Origin: Mycobacterium sp. NBC_00419
Lineage (GTDB): Bacteria; Actinomycetota; Actinomycetes; Mycobacteriales; Mycobacteriaceae
Assembly: GCF_036023875.1 (NCBI RefSeq)
Contig: NZ_CP107931.1
Coordinates: forward strand, 2,232,001-2,296,000
Direction of reading: 5' to 3'
DNA length: 64,000 nucleotides
A model generated the notes under the pieces. The model had not been told where the DNA came from. It ran no database searches and was given only the letters and a program-made list of their open reading frames with translations. The position numbers and the translations under genes were made by a program. Of the stretch, positions 38,213 to 49,481 are shown in pieces (the stretch's first letter is position 1; the number at the start of each line of letters is the position of its first letter).

Positions 38213-38971
38213 GTGCCATCGGTGGATCTCAATGCAGACCTGGGTGAGGGCTTCGGCGTCTGGGAACTCGGCGACGACGACGCCATGCTCGGCATCGTCA
38301 CCAGCGCGAACCTCGCGTGCGGCTTCCACGCGGGCAATCCGGTGCGCCTGGCCCGCACGTGTGAGTCGGCGGCGCGGTCCGGTGTGCGGATCGGGGCACA
38401 GGTCGGCTACTTCGACCTGGCCGGCTTCGGCCGCCGCTACATCGACGTCGAGCCCGCCGAGCTGACCGCCGACATCATCTACCAGATCGGTGCGCTCCGG
38501 GCCCTGGCCCAGGCCGCGGGGGCAAGCGTCGGCTACGTCAAACCTCATGGCGCGCTGTACAACACGATCGTCAACGACCGCGGGCAGGCCCGCGCCGTCG
38601 CGCAGGCAGTCCACGCCGTCGACCCAGGTCTTCCGGTGCTCGGTCTGGCCGGGTCGGTGTTCTTCGAAGAAGCACGCACACTGGGCCTCCGCACCGTCGC
38701 CGAGGCTTTCGCCGATCGCGCATACCAGCCCGACGGCCAGCTGGTGTCCCGGCGCGACACGGGCGCGGTACTGCGTGACCCGGTTCAGATCGCCGACCGT
38801 GTCTCCACGATGGTCACCGCCGGGCAGGTCACGGCGATAGACGGGACCACGATCAACGTCGAGGTGGAATCTGTTTGTGTACATGGCGATTCACCGGGTG
38901 CGGTGGGAATCGCCACGGCGGTTCGGGAACGCCTGCTTGCCGCGGGCGTCGAGTTGACGGCATTCGCCTGA
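38213..38971 (+). CDS. pxpA: LamB/YcsF family 5-oxoprolinase subunit A
   Basis: The 252-residue protein has the family motifs DLNADLGEGFG, SANLACGFHAGNP, GYVKPHGALYN and a late ID-rich strand. PxpA with PxpB and PxpC forms the bacterial ATP-dependent 5-oxoprolinase; no pxpB or pxpC is visible in the window. The start is GTG. It is coupled to the next gene (TGATG). Confidence 0.82.
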   Translation: MPSVDLNADLGEGFGVWELGDDDAMLGIVTSANLACGFHAGNPVRLARTCESAARSGVRIGAQVGYFDLAGFGRRYIDVEPAELTADIIYQIGALRALAQAAGASVGYVKPHGALYNTIVNDRGQARAVAQAVHAVDPGLPVLGLAGSVFFEEARTLGLRTVAEAFADRAYQPDGQLVSRRDTGAVLRDPVQIADRVSTMVTAGQVTAIDGTTINVEVESVCVHGDSPGAVGIATAVRERLLAAGVELTAFA

Positions 38972-39891
38972 TGCGACTCAAGCTCGGCCGTCCCGACATC
39001 GGCGACTACCGCGGCCGTTTCGACCTGACCGCCGCCGAACCGGATGCAGCACTGGCCATCACCTGGCTGGGCGTGTCGACGCTACTGGTCGACGACGGCA
39101 CGACCGCGGTGCTCACCGACGGCTTCTTCTCCCGCCCGAGCCTGCTCGAGGTGGGATTGCGGCGGCTCACCCCGTCGGAGTCGCGGATTGACTACTGCCT
39201 GAACCGGGCCAAGATCACCCGGCTTGCCGCGGTGCTGCCCGTGCACACCCACTTCGACCACGTCATGGACTCCGCGGTGGTCGCCCAGCGGACCGGGGCA
39301 CAGCTGATCGGCGGCGAGTCAGCCGCCAATGTCGCTCGCGGACAGGGTCTTTCCTCGGGCAGCGTTGTCGTCGCCCATCCCGGTGAGCCGATGAGCATCG
39401 GACCCTACGACATCACGCTGATCGAATCGCACCACTGCCCACCGGATCGCTTCCCCGGTGAGATCACCGAACCCGTCGTCCCGCCGGCCAAGGCCTCGGC
39501 GTACCGCTGCGGAGAGGCGTGGTCCACGCTCATCCACCACGCAGCCAGCGACCGCAGGCTTCTGATCCAGGGCAGCGCCGGATTCGTGCCCGGGGCACTC
39601 GAGGGCCGGCGTGCCGAGGTGGTCTACCTCGGCATCGGTCAGCTCGGCGTGCAACCCGAGGACTACATCACCGAGTACTGGCAGCACACGGTCGGAGCCG
39701 TTGGTGCACAACAAGTTATCCTGATCCACTGGGACGACTTCTTCCGGCCACTGTCCGAGCCGCTTCGGGCGCTGCCCTACGCCGCGGACGATCTCGATGT
39801 CACGATGCGGGTGCTGTCACGCCTGGCCGACCGTGACGGCGTGGGATTGCACCTGCCGACGGTGTGGCAACGCACCGATCCGTGGGCCTGA
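38971..39891 (+). CDS. Metallo-beta-lactamase fold hydrolase
   Basis: The 306-residue protein has the metal motif HTHFDHVMD (HxHxDH, about 92-97), another His pair in ESHHCPP and a C-terminal ILIHWDD. It is of the UlaG-like lactonase/phosphodiesterase branch. The ATG overlaps the pxpA stop by one base. Substrate unknown. Confidence 0.78.
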   Translation: MRLKLGRPDIGDYRGRFDLTAAEPDAALAITWLGVSTLLVDDGTTAVLTDGFFSRPSLLEVGLRRLTPSESRIDYCLNRAKITRLAAVLPVHTHFDHVMDSAVVAQRTGAQLIGGESAANVARGQGLSSGSVVVAHPGEPMSIGPYDITLIESHHCPPDRFPGEITEPVVPPAKASAYRCGEAWSTLIHHAASDRRLLIQGSAGFVPGALEGRRAEVVYLGIGQLGVQPEDYITEYWQHTVGAVGAQQVILIHWDDFFRPLSEPLRALPYAADDLDVTMRVLSRLADRDGVGLHLPTVWQRTDPWA

Positions 39892-39894
39892 GCC

Positions 39895-41133
39895 TTGACC
39901 GACCTGATCATCTCGCTGCTGCTGTTGGCGGTCGTATTGGTGTTCGCGATCGCGCGGCCGGCCGGGTGGTCGGAGGCGGTGGTGGCGATTCCGGCGGCGG
40001 CCATCGTCATCGGTATCGGCGCGGTGACACCGCACGACGCGCTCACCGAGATGAGCCGGATGCTCCCGGTGGTGGCGTTCCTGGCCGCCGTGCTTGCACT
40101 GGCCAGCCTCTGTGACGACGAGGGCCTGTTCGAGGCCGCCGGGTCGTGGATGGCGCGCACCAGCACGGGCAGGCCGCGCCGCCTTTTGGGCCAGGTGTTC
40201 GTGGTCGCTGCGGCGACGACGGCGATTCTGAGCCTCGACGCCACGGTGGTGCTGTTGACACCGGTCGTGCTGGCGACCGTGCGGATGCTGCGGGTGCCGG
40301 CACGCCCCCACCTGTACGCCACCGCACACCTGTCCAACACCGCCTCGCTGCTGCTGCCGGTCTCCAACCTGACCAATCTGCTGGCGTTCAGCGCGGCGGG
40401 GCTGTCGTTCACCCGGTTCAGCGCGCTGATGGCGGCACCGTGGCTGGTGGCGGTGGCCGCCGAGTACGCGGTGCTGCGCCTGGTGTTCCGCCGCGACCTT
40501 GCCGAGTTGCCCGCCGTCGAGGCTCCCGAGCCCGCGGCGCGCCCGGTGTTCGTGTTGGTGGTGCTGGGATTGACCCTGGTGGGTTTCGCCGTGACGTCGT
40601 TCGCCGGACTGTCTCCGGCCTGGGCCGCACTCGCCGGCATACTGGTGCTGGGTATACGGTCACTTGCTCAGCGGCGCAGCTCAATTGGCGGCATTGTCCG
40701 CTCGCTGAACCTGCCGTTCTGTGTATTCGTCCTCGCGCTGGCCGTGGTGGTCAAGGCTGTCATGGTCAACGGACTGGATACCGCCGCCGGCGATCTGCTG
40801 CCGTCGGGGGACGGCCTGGCGGCACTGCTCGGTATCGCGGTGCTGGCCGCGGTGCTGTCCAATGTCGTGAACAACCTTCCCGCGGTCCTGGTGCTGCTTC
40901 CCCTGGTGAGTGGCCCGGCCGCGGTGCTCGCGGTGCTGATCGGGGTCAACATCGGACCGAACCTGACCTATGTGGGCTCGCTGGCCAACCTGCTGTGGCG
41001 ACGGATTCTGCACCAGCATGGCGAGCCGACCGGCGTGCGGGAGTTCACCTGGCTGGGACTGCTGACCGTGCCCCTGTGCCTTGTCCTCGCCGTGGTGGCA
41101 CTCTGGGCGGGAATTCGGTTGATCGGCGCGTGA
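39895..41133 (+). CDS. ArsB/NhaD-type anion permease (ArsB2-like)
   Basis: The 412-residue polytopic protein has about ten helices with duplicated halves and the ion-transporter motifs TTAILSLDATVVLLTPVV and NVVNNLPAVL. It corresponds to Rv3578 (arsB2). The start is TTG three bases after the hydrolase gene. Despite the name, arsenite export is unproven; no arsR or arsC is nearby. Confidence 0.82.
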   Translation: MTDLIISLLLLAVVLVFAIARPAGWSEAVVAIPAAAIVIGIGAVTPHDALTEMSRMLPVVAFLAAVLALASLCDDEGLFEAAGSWMARTSTGRPRRLLGQVFVVAAATTAILSLDATVVLLTPVVLATVRMLRVPARPHLYATAHLSNTASLLLPVSNLTNLLAFSAAGLSFTRFSALMAAPWLVAVAAEYAVLRLVFRRDLAELPAVEAPEPAARPVFVLVVLGLTLVGFAVTSFAGLSPAWAALAGILVLGIRSLAQRRSSIGGIVRSLNLPFCVFVLALAVVVKAVMVNGLDTAAGDLLPSGDGLAALLGIAVLAAVLSNVVNNLPAVLVLLPLVSGPAAVLAVLIGVNIGPNLTYVGSLANLLWRRILHQHGEPTGVREFTWLGLLTVPLCLVLAVVALWAGIRLIGA

Positions 41134-41161
41134 TCGTCAGCCGCGCCCCGGCGCGCGGGCC

Positions 41162-42100
41162 CTAGCGGCGGCGGCGCTGACGGGCCACTTCGGCGAGCAC
41201 CACACCGGCGGCGACCGAAGCGTTCAACGACTCCATCGGCCCCGCCATCGGGATGGACACCACTGCATGGCAGGTCTGCCGCACCAGCCGCGACAGACCC
41301 TTGCCTTCGGATCCAACCACCACGACCAACGGGCCGGCGGCATCGAACTCGTCCAGTTCGGTGTCACCCTCGGCGTCGAGGCCGACCACCTGCAGGCCCG
41401 CGTCCGCCCACTCTTTGAGCGTGCGGGTGAGGTTGGTGGCCCGGGCGACCGGAACCCGCGCTGCTGCACCGGCACTGGTACGCCATGCCACCGCCGTCAC
41501 CGACGCCGAACGCCGTTGCGGGATGAGCACACCGTGTCCGGCGAACGCCGCCACCGAGCGCACGATCGCACCCAGGTTGCGCGGGTCGGAGATGTTGTCG
41601 AGCGCGACCAGCAGAGCCGGTTCGACGTCTCGCGTCGCCGAGGCCAGCAGGTCATCGGGATGGGTGTAGCGGTAGGGCGGCACCTGAAGAGCGATGCCCT
41701 GATGCAGGCCGTTGGAGCTCATCCGGTCCAGGTCGGTGCGCGGCACCTCGAGGATCGGGATGCCGCGGTCGGCGGCCAGGGTCACCGACTCGGTCAGGCG
41801 CTCGTCGGCCTCGGCGCCCAACGCGACGTACAGCGCGTTCGCCGGGGCATCTGCCCGCAGGCATTCGACGACCGGGTTTCGGCCGAGGACCATTTCGGTT
41901 TCGTCAGTGGGCTTGGTGGCCGGCTTCCGCGCCGGTTTGGCGGCGCGCTTGTTGGCCGGATGACCCGGACGCATGTGCGCCGGCGGCGTGGCGCCACGCC
42001 CTTCGAGCCCGCGCCTGCGCTGGCCACCGGAGCCGACGGTCGGCCCCTTCTTGCTGCCCGCCTTGCGAATTGCGCCGCGGCGCTGGGAGTTACCCGCCAT
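41162..42100 (-). CDS. rlmB: 23S rRNA 2'-O-methyltransferase RlmB (TrmH family)
   Basis: The 312-residue SPOUT methyltransferase has the knotted C-terminal motifs [32 protein letters not shown] and [18 protein letters not shown]. The first 70 or so residues are basic and low-complexity (Lys/Arg/Ala/Pro/Gly), presumably a disordered RNA-binding tail. The ATG overlaps the cysS end by 11 bases. It corresponds to Rv3579c. Confidence 0.92.
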   Translation of the reverse strand: MAGNSQRRGAIRKAGSKKGPTVGSGGQRRRGLEGRGATPPAHMRPGHPANKRAAKPARKPATKPTDETEMVLGRNPVVECLRADAPANALYVALGAEADERLTESVTLAADRGIPILEVPRTDLDRMSSNGLHQGIALQVPPYRYTHPDDLLASATRDVEPALLVALDNISDPRNLGAIVRSVAAFAGHGVLIPQRRSASVTAVAWRTSAGAAARVPVARATNLTRTLKEWADAGLQVVGLDAEGDTELDEFDAAGPLVVVVGSEGKGLSRLVRQTCHAVVSIPMAGPMESLNASVAAGVVLAEVARQRRRR

Positions 42101-43508
42101 CTGCTTTGCTGCCTTCGTCGCGCAGCGCCCATTGCGGGCCGTCTGCAGTGTCGGTGACTTCGATTCCGGCCTCTTTGAGGCGGTCCCGGATTTCGTCGGC
42201 TTGCGCCCAGTCGCGGGTCTGGCGGGCGTCGTCGCGGCGGTGCAGTTCCGCACGCACCAGGACGTCGACCGCGCCGAGTGCGGCCGTCGTCTCGTCGCGC
42301 GTCTCCCACCGCTCGTCGAGCGGGTCGCAGCCGAGAATGCCCATCATGGATCGGATTTCGCTGGCCTTGACCATCGCGGTCTCGTGGTCGCCGGACTCGA
42401 GCGCCCGGTTTCCGTCGGCACGCGCGTTGTGCACCTCCGAGAGTGCAACAGGAACGGCGAGGTCGTCGTCGAGTGCGGCGCCGAACTTCTCGGTCCAAGT
42501 TCCCGGCACCACGGTTCCGACCCGAATACGCACCCGGTGCAGGAAATCCTCGATGCCGGTGTACGCCTTGACGGCATCCTGAAGAGCGTTCTCGGAAAAC
42601 TCCAGCATCGACCGGTAGTGCGCGCTGCCCAGGTAGTAACGCAGCTCGGCGGGCCGAACCCGTTGCAGCACAGCGGGAATCGCGAGCACGTTGCCCAGCG
42701 ACTTGCTCATCTTCTCCCCGCCCATGGTGACCCAGCCATTGTGCAGCCAGTACCTGGCGAAGCCGTCGCCGGCGGCGCGCGCCTGGGCGATCTCGTTCTC
42801 GTGGTGCGGGAACACCAGATCCATTCCACCGCAGTGGATATCAAACTCGGCACCAAGGTATTCGTGGGCCATGGCCACGCACTCGGAATGCCAGCCGGGC
42901 CGGCCGCGACCCCACGGCGTGGGCCACGACGGCTCGCCGGGCTTGGCGCCCTTCCACAACGTGAAGTCGCGCTGGTCGCGTTTACCCTCGCCGGCCCCCT
43001 CGCCCTGGTGCACGTCGTCGATGCGGTGCCCGGACAGCTTGCCGTATTCGGGGAAGCTGACGACGTCGAAGTAGACGTCGCCGGATCCGGTGTAGGCGTG
43101 GCCGGTGTCGATCAGGCGCTCGATGAGCTCGACGATCTGGGTGATGTGTCCGGTCGCCCGCGGCTCGGCCGAGGGCGGCAACACTCCCAGCGCGTCATAC
43201 GCGGCAGAGAATTCGCGCTCGTGGGTCGCCGCCCACTCCCACCACGGCCGGCCCGCGTCGGCAGCCTTGGTGAGGATCTTGTCGTCGATGTCGGTCACGT
43301 TGCGGATGAAGGCGACGTCGAAACCCTTGGCCATCAGCCAGCGCCGAAGGACGTCGAAGGCAACGCCGCTGCGGACGTGCCCGATGTGGGGCAGGCCCTG
43401 CACCGTCGCACCGCACAGATAGATCGAGGCATGACCGGGGCGAATAGGCACGAATTCGCGCACGGCACCCGTATAGGTGTCGTGCAATCGCAAACTGGTG
43501 CTGGTCAC
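42090..43508 (-). CDS. cysS: Cysteinyl-tRNA synthetase
   Basis: The 472-residue class I synthetase has PHIGHVRSG (HIGH motif), a zinc-binding set including YLCGATVQG and HCGGMDL, and EKMSKSLGN (KMSKS). The start GTG at 43508 ([14 protein letters not shown]) is chosen over an upstream extension. The order ispF-cysS-rlmB on one strand is conserved in mycobacteria. Confidence 0.95.
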   Translation of the reverse strand: MTSTSLRLHDTYTGAVREFVPIRPGHASIYLCGATVQGLPHIGHVRSGVAFDVLRRWLMAKGFDVAFIRNVTDIDDKILTKAADAGRPWWEWAATHEREFSAAYDALGVLPPSAEPRATGHITQIVELIERLIDTGHAYTGSGDVYFDVVSFPEYGKLSGHRIDDVHQGEGAGEGKRDQRDFTLWKGAKPGEPSWPTPWGRGRPGWHSECVAMAHEYLGAEFDIHCGGMDLVFPHHENEIAQARAAGDGFARYWLHNGWVTMGGEKMSKSLGNVLAIPAVLQRVRPAELRYYLGSAHYRSMLEFSENALQDAVKAYTGIEDFLHRVRIRVGTVVPGTWTEKFGAALDDDLAVPVALSEVHNARADGNRALESGDHETAMVKASEIRSMMGILGCDPLDERWETRDETTAALGAVDVLVRAELHRRDDARQTRDWAQADEIRDRLKEAGIEVTDTADGPQWALRDEGSKADGG

Positions 43509-43527
43509 GACGCGCCAGCTTACCGGC

Positions 43528-44028
43528 CTAATCGGCGTTATCTGGCACCGAGGCGGAACCGGCCACCACCAGAGCGGTCGCCACGGCCGCCAGCCCCTCA
43601 CCGCGACCCGTCAGGCCCAACCCGTCGGTCGTCGTCGCCGATACCGACACCGGCGCGCCGAGCAGTTCGGTGAGCAGCCGCTGAGCCTCCTGGCGACGCG
43701 GCCCGATTTTGGGCCGATTGCCGATCACCTGCACCGCAGCGTTGCCGACCACGAAACCGGCCTCGGCCACCAGCTCACGGACGTGCGCCAGCATCTGGGC
43801 GCCGGTGACGCCCCGCCACTGCGGCTGGTCGACACCGAATACCGCCCCCAGGTCGCCCAGCCCGGCCGCCGACAGGAGTGCGTCGCACAACGCGTGCACG
43901 GCGACGTCGCCGTCGGAATGCCCTGAGCAGCCGTCGGCGCCGTCGAACAACAGGCCGAGCAGCCAACAGGGCCGGCCGGCTTCGATCGGGTGAACGTCGG
44001 TGCCCAGCCCGACCCGAGGAATCGTCAT
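43528..44028 (-). CDS. ispF: 2-C-methyl-D-erythritol 2,4-cyclodiphosphate synthase
   Basis: The 166-residue enzyme of the non-mevalonate isoprenoid pathway has [12 protein letters not shown] (metal Asp and His), [19 protein letters not shown] and [14 protein letters not shown]. It overlaps the ispD end by four bases, and the pair acts in the same pathway. Confidence 0.95.
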   Translation of the reverse strand: MTIPRVGLGTDVHPIEAGRPCWLLGLLFDGADGCSGHSDGDVAVHALCDALLSAAGLGDLGAVFGVDQPQWRGVTGAQMLAHVRELVAEAGFVVGNAAVQVIGNRPKIGPRRQEAQRLLTELLGAPVSVSATTTDGLGLTGRGEGLAAVATALVVAGSASVPDNAD

Positions 44029-44687
44029 GCGCCCAGCACCGCCTGAGCGAGCCGCAGATCCAGCGGTGTGGTGATCTTGAAGGCCAGCGTGTCGCCGGCA
44101 ACGGTGTGTACCGGGGTCCCCAGAAACTCCACCAGCGAGGCGTCGTCGGTGACGACCGCCGTGCCTGCCCCGCCGTACGCGCGGCGCAGCAGTTCGGTTT
44201 CGAAGCCTTGTGGGGTCTGTACTGCGCGAAGTCCGGCGCGTTCGGGTGTCCCCAGAACCACGCCGTTGGCGTCGACGGCCTTGATGGTGTCGATGACGGG
44301 GAGCACCGGGACCACGGCGCGAAGTCCGTCGCGCAGTGCGGCAACCACCCGCTGGATCTGCCCGACCGGGGTCAGCGGACGGGCAGCGTCGTGGACGAGG
44401 ACGAAGTCCGGATCTCCTACCGCGGCCAGCGCTCGGCGCACGGTCTCCGGACGTTCCGGACCGCCGGCCACCACGGTGGCCCGATCACCCAGAATGAGTT
44501 TGGTCGCGTCGACCCGGTCTTCGGGCGCGGCCACGACGACCCGATCGACGACACCGGAGTCGAGAAGCCCGTCCACGGCGCGTTCGAGCATGGTGCGCCC
44601 GCCGAGATCGACGAAAGCTTTAGGAATGCCTGCGCCGAGTCGCTCACCGGAACCCGCGGCGGTAACGACCGCGACAGTCTCCGACAC
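44025..44687 (-). CDS. ispD: 2-C-methyl-D-erythritol 4-phosphate cytidylyltransferase
   Basis: The 220-residue nucleotidyltransferase has [21 protein letters not shown] (CTP loop), [10 protein letters not shown] and TDDASLVE. It is 17 bases downstream of carD, an arrangement conserved across mycobacteria and probably one transcript carD-ispD-ispF. Confidence 0.95.
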   Translation of the reverse strand: MSETVAVVTAAGSGERLGAGIPKAFVDLGGRTMLERAVDGLLDSGVVDRVVVAAPEDRVDATKLILGDRATVVAGGPERPETVRRALAAVGDPDFVLVHDAARPLTPVGQIQRVVAALRDGLRAVVPVLPVIDTIKAVDANGVVLGTPERAGLRAVQTPQGFETELLRRAYGGAGTAVVTDDASLVEFLGTPVHTVAGDTLAFKITTPLDLRLAQAVLGA

Positions 44688-44704
44688 TGATCCCCTCAGG
44701 GCAG

Positions 44705-45262
<558 letters not shown>

Positions 45263-45476
45263 TCAGGGGCACCGCAGGTGAAGACGGGGGGTTGACACGG
45301 TGACGAAAGCGTGCAACGAGCGGGCCTATTCGCGCCCCCTCTGGCAACGGTTTGGGACGTTGCCGACGAGGTAGAACAACCCTTGGCTACCGCCCGGCCG
45401 CAGTACCTACTACGCTACATAGTCGAACCGCGGCGGCGAGATCCTGCCGACCGCACCGGCCAAGCAGGAGGCTGCT

Positions 45477-46034
45477 GTGAACCGCTTGTCTAACCGCCTT
45501 GTGGTGGCAACCGCGGCCCTGGCCGCCGGCGGCCTGCTCCTCACCGGCTGCGGATCGGGTCAGATCTCGCAGACCGCAAGCCAGGAGTCCGCGGTCAACG
45601 GCAGTACCGCCAACGTCAAGAACATCTCGCTGCGCAATGTTCACCTGCAGGCTGTGCAGACCGGCGACTTCCTCAAGCCCGGCCGCACGGTTCAGCTGAT
45701 CTTCCTGGCAGCGAACAACTCTCCCGATGTCAACGACAAACTGGTGGGCATCACCAGCGACGTGGGTTCGGTCGAGGTGAGCGGTCCGACCGCGATCCCG
45801 GCGTCCTCGCGGCTGCTCGTCGGTGTGGCCGACGGTCAGGATGAGGTCACCGCGCTGAGCAGTGCACAGGCCACCACCGCAGAGGTGACCCTGAGCGAGC
45901 CGATCACCAACGGACTGACGTACAAATTCACCTTCGAATTCGAGAAGGCCGGCCAGGCCACGGTCGCCGTGCCGATCTCGGCGGGCGAGGCTCCTCGCCG
46001 CGACGAAGTGGGCAGCGGCGGCGGGCACGGCTGA
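45477..46034 (+). CDS. lpqE: Lipoprotein LpqE
   Basis: The 185-residue protein has a lipoprotein signal with lipobox LTGC (Cys about 26). The mature part is a beta-sandwich-like domain resembling DUF461/PCuAC copper-binding proteins (GRTVQLIFLAANNSPDVNDKLVG), but the Met/His copper motif is not evident. The C-terminus is Gly/His tailed. It corresponds to Rv3584. The start is GTG. It is exported and membrane-anchored. Confidence 0.85.
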   Translation: MNRLSNRLVVATAALAAGGLLLTGCGSGQISQTASQESAVNGSTANVKNISLRNVHLQAVQTGDFLKPGRTVQLIFLAANNSPDVNDKLVGITSDVGSVEVSGPTAIPASSRLLVGVADGQDEVTALSSAQATTAEVTLSEPITNGLTYKFTFEFEKAGQATVAVPISAGEAPRRDEVGSGGGHG

Positions 46035-46097
46035 GCCCGGCCGATCAGCCCGGCGGGTTGATCAGGTTCTGTCGTACCCACCCGATAGCGTCACAGG

Positions 46098-47546
46098 GTG
46101 GCCAAGGCGCGAGTGCAGTATCGATGCTCGGAATGCCGTCATGTCACCGGTAAATGGGTCGGCCGCTGCACCGAATGCGGAACCTGGGGAACAGTCGAGG
46201 AACTAGCCGCGCCGCCACTTGCGAGTGGGACGTCGCAGCGCGCCGTGGTGCCGTCGTCGCCCGCGGTGCCGATCAGTTCGATCAACCCCGACCACACCCG
46301 GCACTTCCCCACCGGAGTGAGTGAACTCGACCGGGTCCTGGGCGGCGGTGTGGTTCCCGGCTCGGTGAGCCTGCTCGCCGGTGATCCGGGGGTCGGCAAG
46401 TCGACGCTGCTGCTCGACGTGGTCAACCGGTGGGCCGAGGCCGGCCGGCGCGCGCTGTACGTGTCCGCCGAGGAGTCCGCGGGGCAGATCAGGATGCGCG
46501 CCGAGCGCACCGGATGTACCCACGACGAGGTCTTCCTGGCCGCCGAATCGGACGTCAACACCGTGCTCGGGCATATCGATGCGGTGCAGCCCAGCCTGGT
46601 GGTCGTCGACTCCGTGCAGACGATGAGCGCCGGTGACACCGACGGCGTGGTCGGCGGGGTCACCCAGGTTCGCGCGGTGACCACCGCCCTGACCGCGACC
46701 GCCAAGTCCACCGGTGTCGCGATGATGCTCGTCGGGCATGTCACCAAGGACGGGGCGATCGCCGGGCCGCGTTCCCTGGAACATCTGGTCGACGTGGTCC
46801 TGCACTTCGAAGGTGACCGCAACTCGGCTCTGCGCATGGTGCGCGGCGTCAAGAACAGGTTCGGCGCCGCTGACGAGGTCGGCTGTTTCCTGTTGCACGA
46901 CAACGGAATCGAGGGAGTTGCCGACCCGTCGGGGTTGTTCCTCGACGAGCGTCCCGCCCCTGTCTCGGGTACCGCGGTGACGGTGACACTCGACGGTAAG
47001 CGTCCGCTGATCGGGGAAATCCAGGCACTGCTGGCGGTGCGGGGCGAACATGCGCAGCCGCGGCGCGCGGTCAGCGGCATCGACAACTCCCGGGCGGCGA
47101 TGATCGCCGCGGTGCTCGAGCGGCGAGCCGGGCTCAAGGTCAGCGCGACCGACATCTACCTGTCGACCGTCGGCGGTATGCGGCTGATGGACCCGTCCTC
47201 GGATCTCGCCGTGGCGATGGCCATGGCCTCGGCCTACGCCGACACACCGCTGCCCAGCACCACCGTGGTGATCGGCGAAGTGGGCCTGGCCGGGGACCTG
47301 CGCAAGGTCACCGGGATGGACCGCAGACTGGCCGAGGCGGCCCGCCTCGGCTTCACCACCGCGCTGGTCCCGGTCGGCTGCGGAACGGTGCCAAAGGGAT
47401 TTCGGGCGATCGAATCGGCAACGATCGGCGACGCGCTGCGCTCGATGCTGACCATGGCGAAATCGCAGTACGACAACGTCGTCACGCAGATTCGGCGGGA
47501 CAGGTCGAGTAACGACGGCGACGCAGTGGACAATAAGTGGCTGTGA
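46098..47546 (+). CDS. radA: DNA repair protein RadA
   Basis: The 482-residue protein has a zinc finger (Cys10, Cys13, Cys24, Cys27), Walker A GDPGVGKS (95-102), the RadA-specific KNRFG motif (about 253) and a C-terminal Lon-like domain with [11 protein letters not shown]. It acts in branch migration during recombination. The start is GTG. It overlaps disA by ten bases; the radA-disA pair is widely conserved. Confidence 0.95.
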   Translation: MAKARVQYRCSECRHVTGKWVGRCTECGTWGTVEELAAPPLASGTSQRAVVPSSPAVPISSINPDHTRHFPTGVSELDRVLGGGVVPGSVSLLAGDPGVGKSTLLLDVVNRWAEAGRRALYVSAEESAGQIRMRAERTGCTHDEVFLAAESDVNTVLGHIDAVQPSLVVVDSVQTMSAGDTDGVVGGVTQVRAVTTALTATAKSTGVAMMLVGHVTKDGAIAGPRSLEHLVDVVLHFEGDRNSALRMVRGVKNRFGAADEVGCFLLHDNGIEGVADPSGLFLDERPAPVSGTAVTVTLDGKRPLIGEIQALLAVRGEHAQPRRAVSGIDNSRAAMIAAVLERRAGLKVSATDIYLSTVGGMRLMDPSSDLAVAMAMASAYADTPLPSTTVVIGEVGLAGDLRKVTGMDRRLAEAARLGFTTALVPVGCGTVPKGFRAIESATIGDALRSMLTMAKSQYDNVVTQIRRDRSSNDGDAVDNKWL

Positions 47547-48652
47547 GCACCGTCAACCGGTCGAATGGATCGGCACCGCCGACGGTCGCCACGCTGCGCG
47601 AGACGCTCGGGCGGCTGGCGCCCGGTACCGCCCTGCGCGACGGCCTGGAACGCATTCTGCGCGGCCGGACCGGCGCGCTGATCGTGCTGGGCTACGACGA
47701 ACGGGTCGAGGCCATCTGCGACGGCGGCTTCTCGCTGGACGTCCGGTTTGCGCCGACCCGGCTCCGGGAGCTGTCGAAGATGGACGGTGCGGTGGTGCTG
47801 TCGACCGACGGCAGCCGCATCGTGCGGGCGAACGTGCAGGTGGTGCCGGATCCGACGATTCCGACGGATGAGTCGGGAACCCGGCATCGCTCCGCGGAAC
47901 GCACGGCCATCCAGACCGGCTATCCGGTGATCTCGGTCAGCCATTCGATGAACATCGTCACCGTCTACGTCGCTGGCGAGCGCCACGTGGTCGCCGACTC
48001 GGCCACCATCCTGTCGCGCGCCAACCAGGCGATCGCCACGCTGGAGCGCTACAAGGCCCGCCTCGACGAGGTGTCCCGGCAGCTGTCGACCGCCGAGATC
48101 GAGGACTTCGTCACGCTGCGCGACGTGATGACCGTGGTGCAGCGGCTGGAGATGGTGCGCCGGATCGGGCTGGAGATCGACGCGGACGCGGTGGAACTCG
48201 GCACCGACGGCCGCCAGCTGCGGTTGCAGCTCGAAGAACTGCTTGGCGGCAATGACACGGCCCGTGAGCTGGTGGTGCTCGACTACCACGCCAACCCGGA
48301 TCCCCCGACGAAGGCTCAGGTCAGCGCAACCCTGTCCGAACTCGACGGGCTGTCGGACACCGAGCTGCTGGACTTCACCGCGCTCTCGCGGGTGTTCGGG
48401 TATCCCTCCACCGCGGAGGCGCAGGATTCGGCGCTCAGCGCACGGGGGTACCGCGCGATGGCCGGAATTCCCCGACTGCAGTTCGCCCATGTCGACCTGC
48501 TCGTGCGGAACTTCGGTTCACTGCAGGGCCTGCTCGCTGCCAGCGCGACGGATCTTCAGTCAGTCGACGGCATCGGCGCCATGTGGGCACGCCACGTCCG
48601 TGAAGGACTGTCTCAACTGGCGGAGTCGACGATCGCCGACCGGCTGGTCTAG
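47537..48652 (+). CDS. disA: Diadenylate cyclase DisA (c-di-AMP synthase)
   Basis: The 371-residue protein has an N-terminal DAC domain with DGA (83-85) and RHR (116-118), a helical spine and a C-terminal helix-hairpin-helix DNA-binding region ([19 protein letters not shown]). It makes c-di-AMP from two ATP. Start options are GTG 47537 or GTG 47543; the latter gives a GTGA overlap with radA. Its stop overlaps the convergent gene by four bases. Confidence 0.95.
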   Translation: MAVSTVNRSNGSAPPTVATLRETLGRLAPGTALRDGLERILRGRTGALIVLGYDERVEAICDGGFSLDVRFAPTRLRELSKMDGAVVLSTDGSRIVRANVQVVPDPTIPTDESGTRHRSAERTAIQTGYPVISVSHSMNIVTVYVAGERHVVADSATILSRANQAIATLERYKARLDEVSRQLSTAEIEDFVTLRDVMTVVQRLEMVRRIGLEIDADAVELGTDGRQLRLQLEELLGGNDTARELVVLDYHANPDPPTKAQVSATLSELDGLSDTELLDFTALSRVFGYPSTAEAQDSALSARGYRAMAGIPRLQFAHVDLLVRNFGSLQGLLAASATDLQSVDGIGAMWARHVREGLSQLAESTIADRLV

Positions 48653-49425
48653 CCGCCGGGAGCCGGCGGGGCCTCGGCCGGAACCGGGGCCGCGGGCTCG
48701 GCACCTGGCGGCGGGGCTTCGGCGAGGATGAATGGCACCGACGCCGAGCGCAGGTTGCCCAGCTGGACCACCAGGTTGTAGGTACCGGGTCCGATGGGCT
48801 GACGAGGCAGCGGGCACTGCGGCGCGGAACCCATGCCCGTCCAGGTGACTTCAGTGGTCACCTGTTCGCCCGGGTTGAACGTCTTGACCAGCGTCTCGTT
48901 GGACGGCGCGCAGTCGAGGTTGGACCACAGCCGCTTGTTGTCCAGCGAGTACACGTAGGCGGCCAGCACAGCGGCGCCCACGTCGCGCTTGCAGGCGACC
49001 AGGCCGATATTGGTGACGACCATGGTGAACTTCGGCTGGTCGCCGATGACGTACTGGGGCGCGTTGGTGATGCCCTTGACCGCCAGCGTCGAGTCGGGGC
49101 AGTCGTCACCTTCTGCCAGCACCGGCGGTGGTACCACGGCTTCGGTCGGCGTCGGGGTCGGCGGCGGGGCCGACTCGGACGGCGGCGGCGCCACGACGGG
49201 GGTCTTGTTCTCCGGCTGCGGGTTCTGCGACTGCGAGGCTGCGGTCTTGACCGAGCTCTTGGAGTCCGAGCCGCCGCCGAACACCGCGAAGGCCACCCCG
49301 ATGACGATGGCCAGAACCAGCGCCCCGATGCCGATCGCCAGTCCACGGCGTCGCCAGTAGATTTGCGAGGGCAGAGGTCCACGCGGTTCTAGATCCAACA
49401 CGTTCTCACGGTAAGCCCAGGTCAC
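48649..49425 (-). CDS. Proline-rich single-pass membrane protein (Rv3587c-like)
   Basis: The 258-residue protein has a short cytosolic N-terminus, one transmembrane helix (about 29-50, [21 protein letters not shown]), a proline/threonine-rich linker (about 70-100) and an extracytoplasmic beta-domain with paired cysteines (DDCPDST, VACKRD, LDCAPS, PQCPLP). It ends in a second Pro/Ala tail. Conserved next to disA in mycobacteria; function unknown. Confidence 0.85.
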   Translation of the reverse strand: MTWAYRENVLDLEPRGPLPSQIYWRRRGLAIGIGALVLAIVIGVAFAVFGGGSDSKSSVKTAASQSQNPQPENKTPVVAPPPSESAPPPTPTPTEAVVPPPVLAEGDDCPDSTLAVKGITNAPQYVIGDQPKFTMVVTNIGLVACKRDVGAAVLAAYVYSLDNKRLWSNLDCAPSNETLVKTFNPGEQVTTEVTWTGMGSAPQCPLPRQPIGPGTYNLVVQLGNLRSASVPFILAEAPPPGAEPAAPVPAEAPPAPGG

Positions 49426-49481
49426 CGCGAGCTGTCCGACCTCACTCGGCGTGTCGCCTTGTTCGCCAGCCGGATCGGTGA

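Noticed and set aside
46139..47155. Minus-strand frames opposite radA
   Set aside because: No motifs, Ser/Thr/Arg-rich composition; radA is complete on the plus strand.
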